This document shows, in pieces, positions 10,404 to 21,024 of a stretch of DNA of 64,000 nt (the stretch's first letter is position 1; each line of letters opens with the position of its first letter). Source of the DNA: Cryptomeria japonica (taxonomy: Eukaryota > Streptophyta > Pinopsida > Cupressales > Cupressaceae); NCBI RefSeq assembly GCF_030272615.1, contig NC_081414.1, positions 770,479,653 to 770,543,652 on the forward strand, written 5' to 3'. Below the pieces are notes generated by a model. That model saw nothing but the letters and a program-made list of their open reading frames with translations. It had not been told where the DNA came from and did not search any database. The position numbers and the translations under genes are program-made.

Positions 10404-11956
10404 TGTTGGCATTATAAGAGACAAAGGGAGATTGTTGGCATTCCAATTACAATAAGAGATTGTTGGCATTTCAATAAGGATATTGAGAAGGTTGTTGATG
10501 ATTATGGATATAACTGATTAAGGATGTTTACTGTCTTCATATTATTATTTTGTCATTGATGTCAAGAAATTGATTTTCTAATTTAGTATGATGTTGCCAT
10601 ATCTTAAGAAGTATGATTTGGTGAGTATAAAGATGTCGGTAAAAGACACAAAAAGAATGAGATGAATAAGGGGAGGAATAAGTTATTCAATGGGCAACTA
10701 TTACCGAGTTAGACAATGATGAGATCATAATGTTTAGATTGTTTTGATATCCTACATATGTTATTGATTGTAATGTTAATACTATACTATGTTATCAAGC
10801 AAAGAATCTAGTCGATAAACCCTAAGGAACCTAGTCAGTAAACCCTAAGGTTATCACTATCGGTTAATGAAGGCAAAATGTCTATCGAATGAAGTTTAGT
10901 ATTTACCGAGTTGCAACCGAGCTGTAACAAAATTCATTGAATGAAAAAAAGAATTATTTAATGAAGGAAGCTGATGAGCTGGTTATGATTAAATGATTGG
11001 TATGTCATGCATGAAGTTTGTTAAAGAATCTATGGCAAAGGAAAATCGGTAGGAAGATCCACAGCTCAGATTGAACCGCAATACCCTAGCACAAGTTCCA
11101 AGAAATGTATGCAAGTTCCAAGGCAGGGTAAAACATTTTCAGATCAAAGGATACATTGAACCTAGTCAAGTTTGAAGATCTAATGGCTATGATTGATCAT
11201 GGGATATGTGATCAAGGAGACTAAGTGGTTGGCAAATTGTTTATAAATAAGAAACTGTTGATAAACAATGTATGCGGGCAAGTGTATGCACAGGGATGAT
11301 ACATAGTGATTACCGAGCACTAAAGCTTGAAGACCTATTTTGAATAACATAGTATAGAGCCCAGCAGATGGACAAGATAAGTCCTATGACTAGATTGTAT
11401 TGAGCAAATAAGAATCTGCTTTAACATTTTTAGATGTGAAGTTGCAGATAGATTTTTATTACTATTATTTTGTAAAGTGACAAAAAATCTCTTAACTGAG
11501 TGGACTTAATAGTCTTATTTGTAAAACCCTCTAGCAAGGTGACATTCTGATTGAGTGTTTGAAATCCTTTAATAAGGTCACTTCTAACAAGGTGAAGATC
11601 CTAACAGATCTGAGGGAAATCCCTTAACTAGTTCACATCTAGCAATGTGTTTGCAATCTTTAACAGGATTTGTTTTTAACCGAGCATACTCTAGAAAAGT
11701 ATATTTCTTAGTGGGTCCGAAATCCCACAGTGGTTTTTCTCTATTTGGGTTTCCATGTTAAATCTAGTGTTATGAGTGTTATGATGTTTATATGCTTATG
11801 AGTTTGCATGTTTAGTAGTTTTGGTTATATTACTGAAGTATATGTTACTGAGGTTGAATCTGTTGTTTTTATGGAAGATTAAGTTTGTATGATTCACCCC
11901 CCCTCTCATCTTGTTAGCTTGGCATCTCTACTTAACATTAAGTATCAGAACTATCA
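10404..11956 (+). repeat. Copia-1 3' LTR
   Basis: Copy of 4218-5772, 1553 bp, from TGTTGG to CTATCA. It includes the triple TGTTGGCATT opening (10404, 10433, 10461), paired telo-boxes (10817, 10840), TATAAATA (11242-11249) and the C-rich tract near 11895. Differences from the 5' LTR are scattered and mostly transitions. Confidence 0.92.
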
Positions 11957-11961
11957 ATTTA
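11957..11961. repeat. Target-site duplication ATTTA, right copy (Copia-1)
   Basis: Exact match to 4213-4217, immediately after the 3' LTR end. Confidence 0.9.
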
Positions 11962-12314
11962 TGCCATATTTTTGGCATTGACATCAAAGGGGGAGAGATA
12001 TTCATGTGAAAAACTTAAGGAGTTATATACATTAGGGGAAGAGATATTTATGTGTAAAAAAGAGCTTAATAGAGATATCAGTCTAAGGGAGATATTATTG
12101 GCACAAGGAGGAGGAACAAAATTTCAGATTGGTTGTACACCATTAAGGCAGTTTGGTTCAGGTCTATGGATGTTTAATTGGTACAAAATCTCATTGTCAT
12201 ATCATTTTATGGGAGATTGTTCAATGTCTTCCATTGGGGGAGACTTGTTTGGCATTTCTTGGCACTTGGATGTTTTTCACATCTAGTGTTGCCATCAATG
12301 CCAAAGGGGGAGAT
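11962..12314 (+). other. 3' untranslated region of the older host Copia
   Basis: It resumes the sequence interrupted at 4217. Purine tracts occur near 11986, 12036, 12086 and 12234, and the last (CCAAAGGGGGAGAT, about 12301-12314) directly precedes the LTR. The short open frames here are not genes. Confidence 0.65.
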
Positions 12315-13455
12315 TGTTGGCAATTTGGAGGAATTTATTGTGTGTTGCATTCATGTTTGTCATTGATGTCAACACTATCTTCTTTGGCTATTTATCAGTA
12401 TTTGATTGGTCCTGGTAAGATGATTGGTTTCTAGTTGGTAAGATCATGTTGATTTGGTACGCTCCGGTATGCTTTGGTCTATGGAATTCATTTGGATTGG
12501 TTATTCATGTGTTCCTAACATGAATCACATTTTTTTGGTTTGGGATTTGATGATCCAGAAGCTATCACTTGTTCTAGTAATCCTTTTGGTTACCGGTAAG
12601 GGTTTTACTGCCAGAGTTTTGTTGAAGATCTTTTGATATTATGCATAAGTGGTGTTGGTGCGGCTTCTAGAAGGTTATCCAGATGCTGATGTTATCATTT
12701 TCATGTTCCAATTGTTCTTGTTGTTTCATTTGGCTTATGATGACCTATTATAGGTTTGGTGGTTATTCTACTAGGTTATGGACTGGTTTATGTAACGTGT
12801 GGGTTGATGCTCCCGATGGGTTACCGATTGGATTCATGATTGGATTTTGTTGTTTCGGTCTTAGGCTGACTTGGTTGATCATTAGATTGCAGGTTTAAGT
12901 TATGAATTTATTATATTATCCTTTAGGTGGCTGACCTAATTGTTTATGTCCCGAGTTGGTATAAATATGATGTAAAATCTCTTTGGAGATAGATGAGATC
13001 ATGTATGTATATGGGTTATGGGATTTTGTAATCATGTGCTAAGGACTTGGTCGATCATAGGTGATTGGATTGGGTTTGTGGAAGTGGTTTAAGGCCTCCG
13101 GTATTGAGCTTAACTGGAACTATACTCAGGGATGGGAGATGCTATACTTGCAATTCAATCTTCATTCTAGATTGTTGTCCTATGTTTTCTGTAGTTAGTG
13201 AGACTCCTTTTGTGATGAGTAGTGTGCACTAGGTTGTTGGCCTTCCTACATGTGTAGACCCCTTATTGTAATATTTATTCATCTAATCAGTGGATAAATA
13301 TTGTGGATCTCCAATCCCATTGTGGTTTTTCCTGTTTGAGGTTTTCCACGTATAAATCTGTGTTGTTATGGTATTCATCTTTGTGGTTGCATTGTTACTT
13401 ATTGGTATATTCTTTTATGTTAAGCGGTTGTTGAGTTGTATTAATAAGGTTAAAT
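12315..13455 (+). repeat. 3' LTR of the older host Copia, distal end missing
   Basis: It opens with TGTTGGCAATTTGG after a polypurine tract. It contains a CTTAACTGGAACTATA block near 13110 and the TTTTTCC...CCACGTATAAATCTGTGTTG block near 13330. Both blocks have counterparts in the solo LTR at 50821-51912. The final part with the C-rich tract and CAACA end is absent. The match breaks off near TAAGGTTAAATT (about 13450), where a minus-strand Copia fragment begins. Confidence 0.65.
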
Positions 13456-13696
13456 TTCTCCTTTCTAGTAGAATACCTCTTCTCTCCAGAGACCTTTTCT
13501 TGATCTTTCAGGTCATTAATGAAATCATCAGCAACATTTAGGTTCTTCTTCAAGGTACATATCTCATTTCTAGTTGCATCAAGATCCTCAAGCTCCACAC
13601 TGAGTTGTCTCTTAAAAGTGGAATCCATTGAATCAATCTCCTGGATCTTCCTCAAGTGGTTAAGCTTCCTCAGAGGAACTAGGCTCTAATACCAAT
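13456..13696 (-). pseudogene. 5' internal scrap of a minus-strand Copia element with PBS
   Basis: On the minus strand the PBS TTGGTATTAGAGCC (about 13682-13695) follows the LTR directly, with C-to-T relative to TTGGTATCAGAGC. About 85 codons then read as a Lys/Glu/Leu-rich, probably coiled-coil peptide (RKIQEIDSMDSTFKRQLSVE, DATRNEICTLKKNLNVADDF). I do not recognise a specific protein. The fragment ends at the boundary with the older LTR, so only some 240 bp of internal sequence remain. Confidence 0.55.
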
Positions 13697-14750
13697 TGTT
13701 GGAATCAAGGATCACTAAGAGGGGGGGTGAATTAATGATTTGCCAATTGATAGATTTTCAAACTTAACTTTTAACCACCAGAAACAAATGCTTAAAACTG
13801 AAATGCAGAAACAAAAATAAACAACCATAAAATCATAACACCGATTATTTTATGTAGAAACCCAAAGGGGAAAAACAACAGTGGAATTTGAACCCACAAT
13901 ATTATTCCACTATGGACCTAAGCAAAACAATATTACAAATGGAGAATGCACAGGCATTCAGGCACACTGCCTAGAGCTCACTGCTCAAATGATATTTTCC
14001 CAGAAGGTTGCAAGCCTCATGGAAGTCTCACTAACTTACAAGATAATTACAATGATGAATTAAAATATATGAACTAAAATATAGAATCTATTATGCTTGG
14101 ATGAGTTTCGGTTAAGCACAATTTAACTGATTGGATAATCTTTTATGCTTTGTTGTGTTCTACCCTATATTTTGTCTCAGTGAGCTAGCGGATCAAGAAT
14201 GCACACATGAAACTGCACCAAAACATATTCTAGATCACCTCTAACTCGCATACAATCACACCATTCACCAAAAATATTTCCCACACCCAACTTATATACC
14301 GATAACCACAAAATAGCTTATACATCATGTCAGCCTGAAGGTGTAACATGTAGTTACATGTTGGCTTGACTGGATCCAAAAGATAAATGTGGATCACCAA
14401 TATGATAATAAGATGATATGTCTAAGTCGGCCCAATCACCCCAAACATGCTTAAATGCACAATAATCACCATAAAGCATCTGAACCCAAAAAGGCTCAAT
14501 CCTTTTTGAAATGTCAGTTAACACACCACCAGTTAACTCCTACTTCCGGATAGGAAGAATCATGACTTACGAATTGGACCTCCATGAAGATTTTCCATCA
14601 ATGACAACCCTAAACCAAAAATCAGTCACCGAAGACTGCCAGAAATCATTGAATGAGTGGCAGTTGCCAACTAGACCAAGTGTCTAAAATAGATGTTGAA
14701 TAAACTCAAGATGGAAGACTAAAAACTGATTAGTACAGTCCCCTCCAACA
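13697..14750 (-). repeat. Copia LTR, minus strand
   Basis: It runs TGTTGGA...TCCAACA, so both ends carry the inverted terminal repeat, 1054 bp. Near its transcript-wise 3' end is a G/C homopolymer tract (GAGGGGGGGTGAATTA on the plus strand, 13709-13724), shared with other LTRs here. TATATAAG on the minus strand near 14295 is a possible TATA box. The PBS at its left end shows it is a 5' LTR; the partner LTR is not in the window. Confidence 0.75.
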
Positions 14751-14864
14751 TATCAAATAGTGTATATATCAATTATTAGAATTTTGTTGTCTGTGATTGT
14801 CTCTAGATTGGATATAATGCAAGTAGTAACTATGGGGAAATATTTCAAAAAGTGCTTAAAGAAA

Positions 14865-15422
14865 CTCATGTACAAGCAGTAAAAAGAAGATTCATATATT
14901 TGGAATCTACATTAGAATTTAGTTTGTGATACTCCAACAAAAATAGTTTTAGTTTGAAAGACTATAAAGATATCAATTGGGATAAAAGTGTTAATGGATG
15001 AAAAAGCATAAGTAGAAGATCCTTCTTTCTTGATGATAGTCCTTAATCATGGTTAAGTAAAAAGGAATTAGTTTCTTGTATATAGTAGAAGCTCAAAGTA
15101 TGTTGCAACAATACTTTTTTGGACTCAATTTCTACGAATGAAATAGACCCTAAAAAAAATGAAAATTGAGTTTCATGAGCCCATTTCTATTCTAAATGAC
15201 AATAAAAGTGTGATAAACATCTCAAAGAATCTGGTAATGCATTCAACAAAAAAAACATGTTTATATTGTCACTTTTATAGAGAGATTTTTGTAGACAAAG
15301 AAGTGAAGATGGAGTATGTTAAAATAAAGGAGGAGATTGCTGGCATTTATATAAAACCTCTTCCAAAGAAAACATTTGAATATCTTAGGAAAATGTTCCT
15401 AGTGGTAGCCCCCTCCTCTTAA
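14865..15422 (+). pseudogene. Copia RNase H remnant
   Basis: Decayed plus-strand reading with KDYKDINWDKSVNG, SFFLDDSP and SWLSKKELVSC at 14955-15080. Positions 15159-15422 then give SILNDNKSVINISKNLVMHS, VKIKEEIAGIYIKPLPKKTF and FEYLRKM. These are the standard last motifs of a Copia polyprotein. Several stops and frame changes are present. It differs clearly from Copia-1 and Copia-2, so it represents another copy or family. Nothing upstream of RNase H is recognisable. Confidence 0.75.
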
Positions 15423-16439
15423 TTTAGAGGAAGCATAGGTTCAAGGGGATTAGTGCTCCCTTACAACAAGAAGAATTTGTGGTCTTATGGTGAAGTGAAT
15501 AATGATACCAAAAGATTTGTTTGTATTAGTCTAGAGGACTCATAGGTTAGTGAAAAGGAGCTTGTGACCCTATCCCATCTATGTAAAAGGGGGGAAAAGA
15601 GAGACAAAATGATTTGGATAGTATATTACAAAAAGAGAGCCATTTGAGAGAGAGAGAAAATATTTGGAGAGAAATAGATTTCTCATAGATGTAAAATCTT
15701 TAATAGATTTTGCAAAGTTGTTCTTAGGGAGAGCTTTTTATGGTTTGTCCAATGACAAAGGAGATTTTTCAACATTGTGTTTTTGTTATCTGTCTAAGTT
15801 TTACATGTCAAAGACGATGTCAGTATTATCATTATGATCCCCTTGATATCATAGTATCCAAAAGGTTGATGTAATTTTAATTACTTTTGTCATGTCATGT
15901 CAGAAAATTTCAATACAATCAAGGATAGATGTCACTAATAATAGAGAGCTCTCTTGCAAAATGTTATTTCTATTATCATAAACCTTTTTTAGTTATTTGT
16001 GAAGGTGAAAAAGTGTCTAGGATATGTATCTAGAAGGTTTGTCATTCAAGAACTGTATGTGCACTAGCATAGTGTTTAAAACTGCATTCTACCATAGTAA
16101 TGAACATTTGTGGATCATTTTGGGAGACAACTAAGGCTACACAAAAACACAAATCTATTCGAGATTTCAAGGTGGAACCAAAGAAGAAGGAATGCAAGAG
16201 TCAACGCAATGTGCACAGTGCTAGTTCACTATATGTAACTTGTGCTAACTAGAGGAAGCATGTGAAGGTTTTTTGGGACCAAGGATTTCATGTTGGTTAT
16301 CACATAGCATGTTCCAACTCATGAAGTAACTTCTTGGATTTTGGACTAGACCTATTACACATTTAGTTTAAGGTTTATTCCCATGGTCAACTTGTGAATG
16401 TTATAAAGATGTTCTTGGTCGAATTGACAATGTTATTAA
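15423..16439. other. No gene recognised, probably 3' sequence of the RNase H remnant
   Basis: AT-rich sequence following the Copia RNase H end, with a purine tract (AAAAGGGGGGAAAAGAGAGA near 15586-15605) that could be its polypurine tract. An LTR would be expected after this, but no clear terminus was found. Confidence 0.3.
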
Positions 16440-17299
16440 TGTTGGAATGTATACATATTATTGATCAAGAATAATTCCAATGAGGGGGTGTATGTGTGTG
16501 TGTGAATGAGTAGAAAAATAACTAGCAAAATTTGTGCAAGCTATCTACTCAATCTTTGTGTAAGTGTGTGAACTAAAATGTGAATCTCATGTACACAGTA
16601 AGAAAGTTTTGAAGTAGATAAAATCAAAGATATTTCTAAGCCTAATATTTTAAGGTCTGCATGAAACATTGTTCATATATCTTTTGTAATTGAGGTTGGT
16701 GCCTCATTATTTGATTTGGTCCTCAATTCTTGGATTAAGGAATTCATGTCTTTGGTTGGATGGTGCCTACAAATTCATATGAGGATTGGTGTCTCCTTCT
16801 AAGTTTGTAATTCCTATGGGTTGATACCTACAAAGTATTTGTTGGTGTAAATTGTGTCTCATAATTACACTTTGCATAAGTTGACTTAGGATAATGCATT
16901 TCATACTAATTTGCATATGAGACACTTAGGGAATTGTGCATCTAAGGAAGATGGTTGTAGAAAAAATTCCACCTTTTGTTGTGTTATCTTCTTATCACAT
17001 TCCACCTTCGGTGGGTGATCCACCTTTAGTGGAATATTCTATTAGTTCTCCTACCTATCCCTACCGACCCTTGTATCTCAATGAGTCAAATTTCATGATT
17101 GTGTGCTCTCATAGCCTTGCCTTTATAAGCAGGCTCGTGATCATTTCATGTTAATTCAATCCAATCTAGTTGGTCAATCTAGTTAGTTAAACAATTTGAA
17201 TCTTGACAAGAATACAACTTATTTTTGTCATATTTTGTTCTCTCTTACTTTTGTTCTATTCAATGGCCTCTAGATCATGGTTTTAAGAAAATTCTCACA
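16440..17299 (+). repeat. Copia-type LTR with adjacent PBS
   Basis: It opens TGTTGGAATG at 16440 and ends TCTCACA at 17299, followed directly by TGGTATCAGAGCC (17300-17312), the initiator tRNA-Met primer site. The 860-bp length and the PBS position make it a 5' LTR. The second LTR was not found, and the start is chosen on the TGTTGG signature alone. Confidence 0.55.
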
Positions 17300-17312
17300 T
17301 GGTATCAGAGCC
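17300..17312 (+). promoter_or_regulatory. Copia primer-binding site
   Basis: TGGTATCAGAGCC is a perfect match to the canonical initiator tRNA-Met primer site and lies directly after the LTR end. Confidence 0.8.
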
Positions 17313-18305
17313 TATAGGGTGCCATGGATAGTAATTTGAGAGAAATTTGATCCAATTTGGGGTTTTGTATTTTGGAGCTTTCTATTGCAGGTTAATATTA
17401 GAGTTTGTTGGATCAGATATGAGGTTACCATTGGATTGAGAAGGTTTGAGAAAGTCTGAATCACCTTTGTTTCATCCAAATCTGACACCGAAGGCCAAAA
17501 CAATAGTTGTTTGAAGGTGGAGGGTGGTTGTCTAACCTAGGAGCGATCTATAATTTTGGAGTATTTTTGGCAAAATCTGATATTATCATCACACTCAAAA
17601 TGCCCAGAAAACTCCAAGATTGCCTGTTCATTAATCAAAATTGGCCTTCGTTACTCCAAGTTGAAAAACAATTCCCCCCTTGGTTGCAGGTATGGTCATT
17701 TGTAGGTTGGGTAAGGTTTTTTTTAAAATAAAAAATTCTTTTGCATTTTGTTCTTTGTAGTTTTTTATTTTTTAAAATTGAAATTGAAAATTTAATTTAG
17801 AAGGGGCATTTTTTATACATTTATTTTAATTTAAAAAATTTTGGGGGACTTTTATTGGCCCGTAGGTACCTGTTGCCTCCATAAGGGACCTGTGGGCCCA
17901 CAGGGTACCTGTAGGGTGTCGCAGAGACCTACTAACCCATACTCTACCTATGGGTAACCATAGGTAGCCCTACAAACCCACAGAGTACCTATGGATACTA
18001 TAGGTACACCTATGGCCTGCAAGATCTATGGGTTCCACAGTTGTCCCTGCAGGCCTTGCGAGGCACATATTTTTTAAACAAAAAATTAATATTTTTTTTA
18101 AGATTTTTAAAATAAAAAATTTTAGTTATCAATATTTTAGATAAATTTTTATTACTTAGTTTTTAATAAATTTTTCAAATAAAAAATTAAAAAAAATATT
18201 ATTTTTATTCAAAAAAAATAATGTGTTTTTTCTTTATTATTTGTAAAGCTTTTTAATCCAAAAATTAAAAAATAATGTGTTTTTTCTTAAAAAAATTAAT
18301 ATTCT
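17313..18305. other. Non-coding internal sequence, AT-rich with a GC-rich palindromic island
   Basis: No gag follows the PBS. Extremely AT-rich stretches (17730-17855 and 18070-18420, A/T homopolymer runs) flank a GC-richer 210-bp island at 17857-18068 full of palindromes. The element headed by the 16440 LTR is therefore either truncated or non-coding. Confidence 0.45.
17857..18068. repeat. Palindrome-rich island (GGTACC / CCTATGG motifs)
   Basis: CTGTGGGCCCACAG (17890-17903) is a perfect 14-bp palindrome. TACCTATGG at 17945-17953 and CCATAGGTA at 17958-17966 form a 9-bp hairpin with a 4-base loop. GTACCTAT at 17985-17992 and ATAGGTAC at 18000-18007 form another. Further GGTACC and CCTATGG copies lie around them. 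Confidence 0.7.
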
Positions 18306-18743
18306 TTATTGATTTTTTAATAATTTTTTTTGGATTGTAATAAATGTTTTTATTAAACTTTTAATAAGTTTTTTAAAAATAAAATATTCATGTAATAAGA
18401 AAATTGGAAACAATTTTTTTTGTTGACCATCTATCATACCTATCTTCCAGTGTTCTCCAACCAAGAACCAAGGCAGGGGGTTTAGTTTGCTCCACATTTT
18501 TCTTGGCAACATACTAATTAGAGGCATCTTCATCTACACTCTTCTACAAAGCATCTTTTTAGTGGCATCAACTTCATGTTTCAAGATTTGAACTTTTTCA
18601 TGTTGTATCACACTAAAATAAAGTGCCACACCTCTTTGTACTTTGTCATTGATGACATATTTGATGTAATCCTCTTTACACCATAGATTAGGAATTATCT
18701 TGTGAGACAGTGCATGGCTCCAATTGAGACTTAGATTATACAA
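18306..18743 (-). pseudogene. Unrecognised decayed coding-like segment beside a minus-strand LTR
   Basis: Two consecutive minus-strand open segments, 18743-18534 and 18533-18306, abut at a TAG. They give peptides with KVQRGVALYFSVIQHEKVQI and WFLVGEHWKIGMIDGQQKK. I recognise no domain. They lie where the internal 5' region of the element with the LTR at 18826-19917 should be, so they may derive from it. Non-coding sequence read by chance is an equal possibility. Confidence 0.25.
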
Positions 18744-18825
18744 GTTTGTGCATGGCTATAGTGAGAATTAGATTGTACCAATCTATCATTGATGAGTATC
18801 TAGTCGATGCTCAAGTAGGTGTCTC

Positions 18826-19917
18826 TATTGGAATTAAGGAATACTGAGAAGGGGGGGTGAATTAGTGTTCTGCAATTTTTAACTTTAATTAACAATTCAT
18901 TCAGCAACTTAATGCATGTGAGAAAAATAAAGGTTCAAGAACATAAAGCAAACAACCCCAACACCATAACACCAATATTTTGTACGTGGAAACCCAGTTA
19001 AGGGAAAAACTAGGATGGGGATGAACCCACAATATAAATATATACTCTACAAAAGTATAGAAACGTTACAATAGGGAATACACATGTATTCAGGAGTACT
19101 ACCTAAAGTTCTTTACTCAATAAGTTAGGCTCGTTGCCTTTAGAACAACTACAAAAGAAATTACATATGTACTTGAAATAAAAAGTAGCATCAACAAATT
19201 CTTGATAATAGTTTTGGTTAAGCAAATGATTAAACTTTCCACACTTATCTCACTCCGCTAGGTTCCATTATTCTATCATGAATCCGAAGCATAGATCTCT
19301 AATCTACGTACATGAAACTACACACACTCGATCACAAAAAATTTTCACATACCCACCGATGTCCAAAATTATCATAACAATTGGTTTGATATATCTACAA
19401 CACACAATCATATTGACTATATATCGGCTCAATAATATTTAACATATTCACCAAACGTGCATGAATTGTCGGTTGGATCCGATCTCCAATGCATATGCAG
19501 ACCAAAAAGAATTGTCCACATGCTTCTCGAATGTCAACTAAACATACTCAAACATAAAAATATCCACCAAAACTTCTCCATCAATTCCACACAATGATCA
19601 ATCACACAAGTTGTCCATACTTCACTGTTCAACCCAAAACTGATATACTAGATCTCCTAACTTGCACAACAATCATCACCGGAGGCTAAAATCATGGAAT
19701 AAGGTACTATAGATATCTATCAAGCTTACCTTAGCTCTACAACACAAAATATTCAATAGAAATGAAATACCAATCAATATACTATACTATGTCGGATGCT
19801 TTGTTCTAACTTACCAGACTTAACCAAATCTTCACTCAAACTTCCAGTATAAGAAAATCATTTACTGCAAATGAGAATGTTGATTTGAGTTGCCATCAAT
19901 GACAAAATTTGACAACC
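18826..19917 (-). repeat. Copia LTR, minus strand, degenerate ends
   Basis: It begins TATTGGAATTAAGG (TG to TA at the terminus) with the same layout as the 13697-14750 LTR. Shared blocks are a G-run (GAAGGGGGGGTGAATTA), then ACACCAATATTTTGTACGTG and GGAAACCCAGTTAAGGGAAA. The right end is placed at GACAAC near 19916, after TTGCCATCAATGACAAAATT, the reverse complement of the usual LTR opening in this group. No PBS is recognisable to its left. Confidence 0.55.
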
Positions 19918-20390
19918 TAAGCAGTATCTCATACCAAAATTCTCCATGTCTAATATTCATTTTGTTGTAGTGAGTAATTCATCAGCCATTCTTCATTGAC
20001 ATTAGTACCTAGTTTTGTCACACTTTGAATTTCTTGGTGCAATATTTATTCTATTTCTTCCTCATGGGGAGGAATTTTAGTCAACATCATTGGACCATCT
20101 TTGCAAGATATTATACATTGAGGGGAGGCTTCATGTCTTCTCTCTTATATGGGGGGGGGACTTTTTCCTCACATGAGGTTTTGTTCTTCTCATTCTTAAT
20201 CGAGAGTATTTTGTGTGTTCATCTTTCTTCTTGGGGGGGAGTTTTTTCCAATTGGGTTTTTATCTCTTTCTCTGTTTGTGATATATTGCATTGCATTTGT
20301 TCATGGGTACCTAACATGGCCTAGTAGCCAAGACCAATATTGCATTGTTATCTTGAGTCTACATTCACCTAAGTTGCACTTAAGGGAGGG
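19918..20390 (+). other. No gene recognised, ends in a polypurine tract
   Basis: Holds runs of G (20151-20159 and near 20233) and ends with TTAAGGGAGGG immediately before TGTTGG at 20391. This is the standard polypurine-tract / LTR junction of a Copia element. No coding remains of that element were identified. Confidence 0.4.
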
Positions 20391-21024
20391 TGTTGGTGTA
20401 AATTATCTGTGTGTAGAAGAGGGAGAGATAAGGAGATACCTACGCACAACTATGGAGAGATAAGTCAACATTTGTGTGTGGTTATAGAGAGATAAGGCAA
20501 TGCTTGCATGAGGCAAAGGAGATATAAGGTGAATTGCCATGTGCATGCAACAAAGTTATAAGGTGTAGATGTCGAGCACATGCAATGGAAAAAATATCTG
20601 TAAGGATGAGGTCCCTCAAAAATGTGGCCTCACTAGTTCTTAGCTCTAGTAAAAAAAGCATAAACGACTTCGGCCCCTTACTAATCAAAAACTATATCCA
20701 TTCTTATAATTAATTAAATGGTTCATTATTTAATTAATTATTTTCCTAAATGTTCTATGATTAATTAATTAAATCAAATTATTTTAACCATATTCTCCCT
20801 CTCTGGCTCCTCTCACCTTAACTAGTTAATTAATTAAGCTTCATTGGCTACCACTAATATTTTTTCTACTATAAAATTTATAAAATAGCAAACTTATCAT
20901 CATGTGATAAGTGTCTACATTCCCTTTAATACTCTCACATTTAGGAGAGTTCCACCTCAACCTACTCACTTTATCACACATCTATGAGTGCTCAAGAAAG
21001 TAATCTTGAAATCCACCCCTACTT
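20391..21024 (+). repeat. Partial Copia LTR with a TTAATTAA cluster
   Basis: TGTTGGTGTAAATT at 20391 follows a polypurine tract, so this should be a 3' LTR start. The other end is not clear because the gag-only element is inserted at 21025. Within it, TTAATTAA-type strings recur near 20700, 20725, 20752 and 20828. Confidence 0.45.

Larger units (their letters stand above)
4218..11956 (+). mobile_element. Copia-1: structurally complete but inactive Copia LTR retrotransposon
   Basis: A 7739-bp element with the order 5' LTR (4218-5772), PBS (5774-5786), gag, protease, integrase, reverse transcriptase, RNase H, a 3' region with several polypurine tracts, and 3' LTR (10404-11956). PR-INT-RT-RH is the defining Copia gene order. 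ATTTA duplications on both sides show it moved as a unit. The LTRs are very similar: I count about nine differences in the first 290 aligned bases. Coding capacity is lost through several stops and frameshifts and through changed catalytic residues in integrase and reverse transcriptase. Long LTRs and repeated polypurine tracts resemble the Sirevirus/Maximus branch, but lineage needs a tree. Confidence 0.93.
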
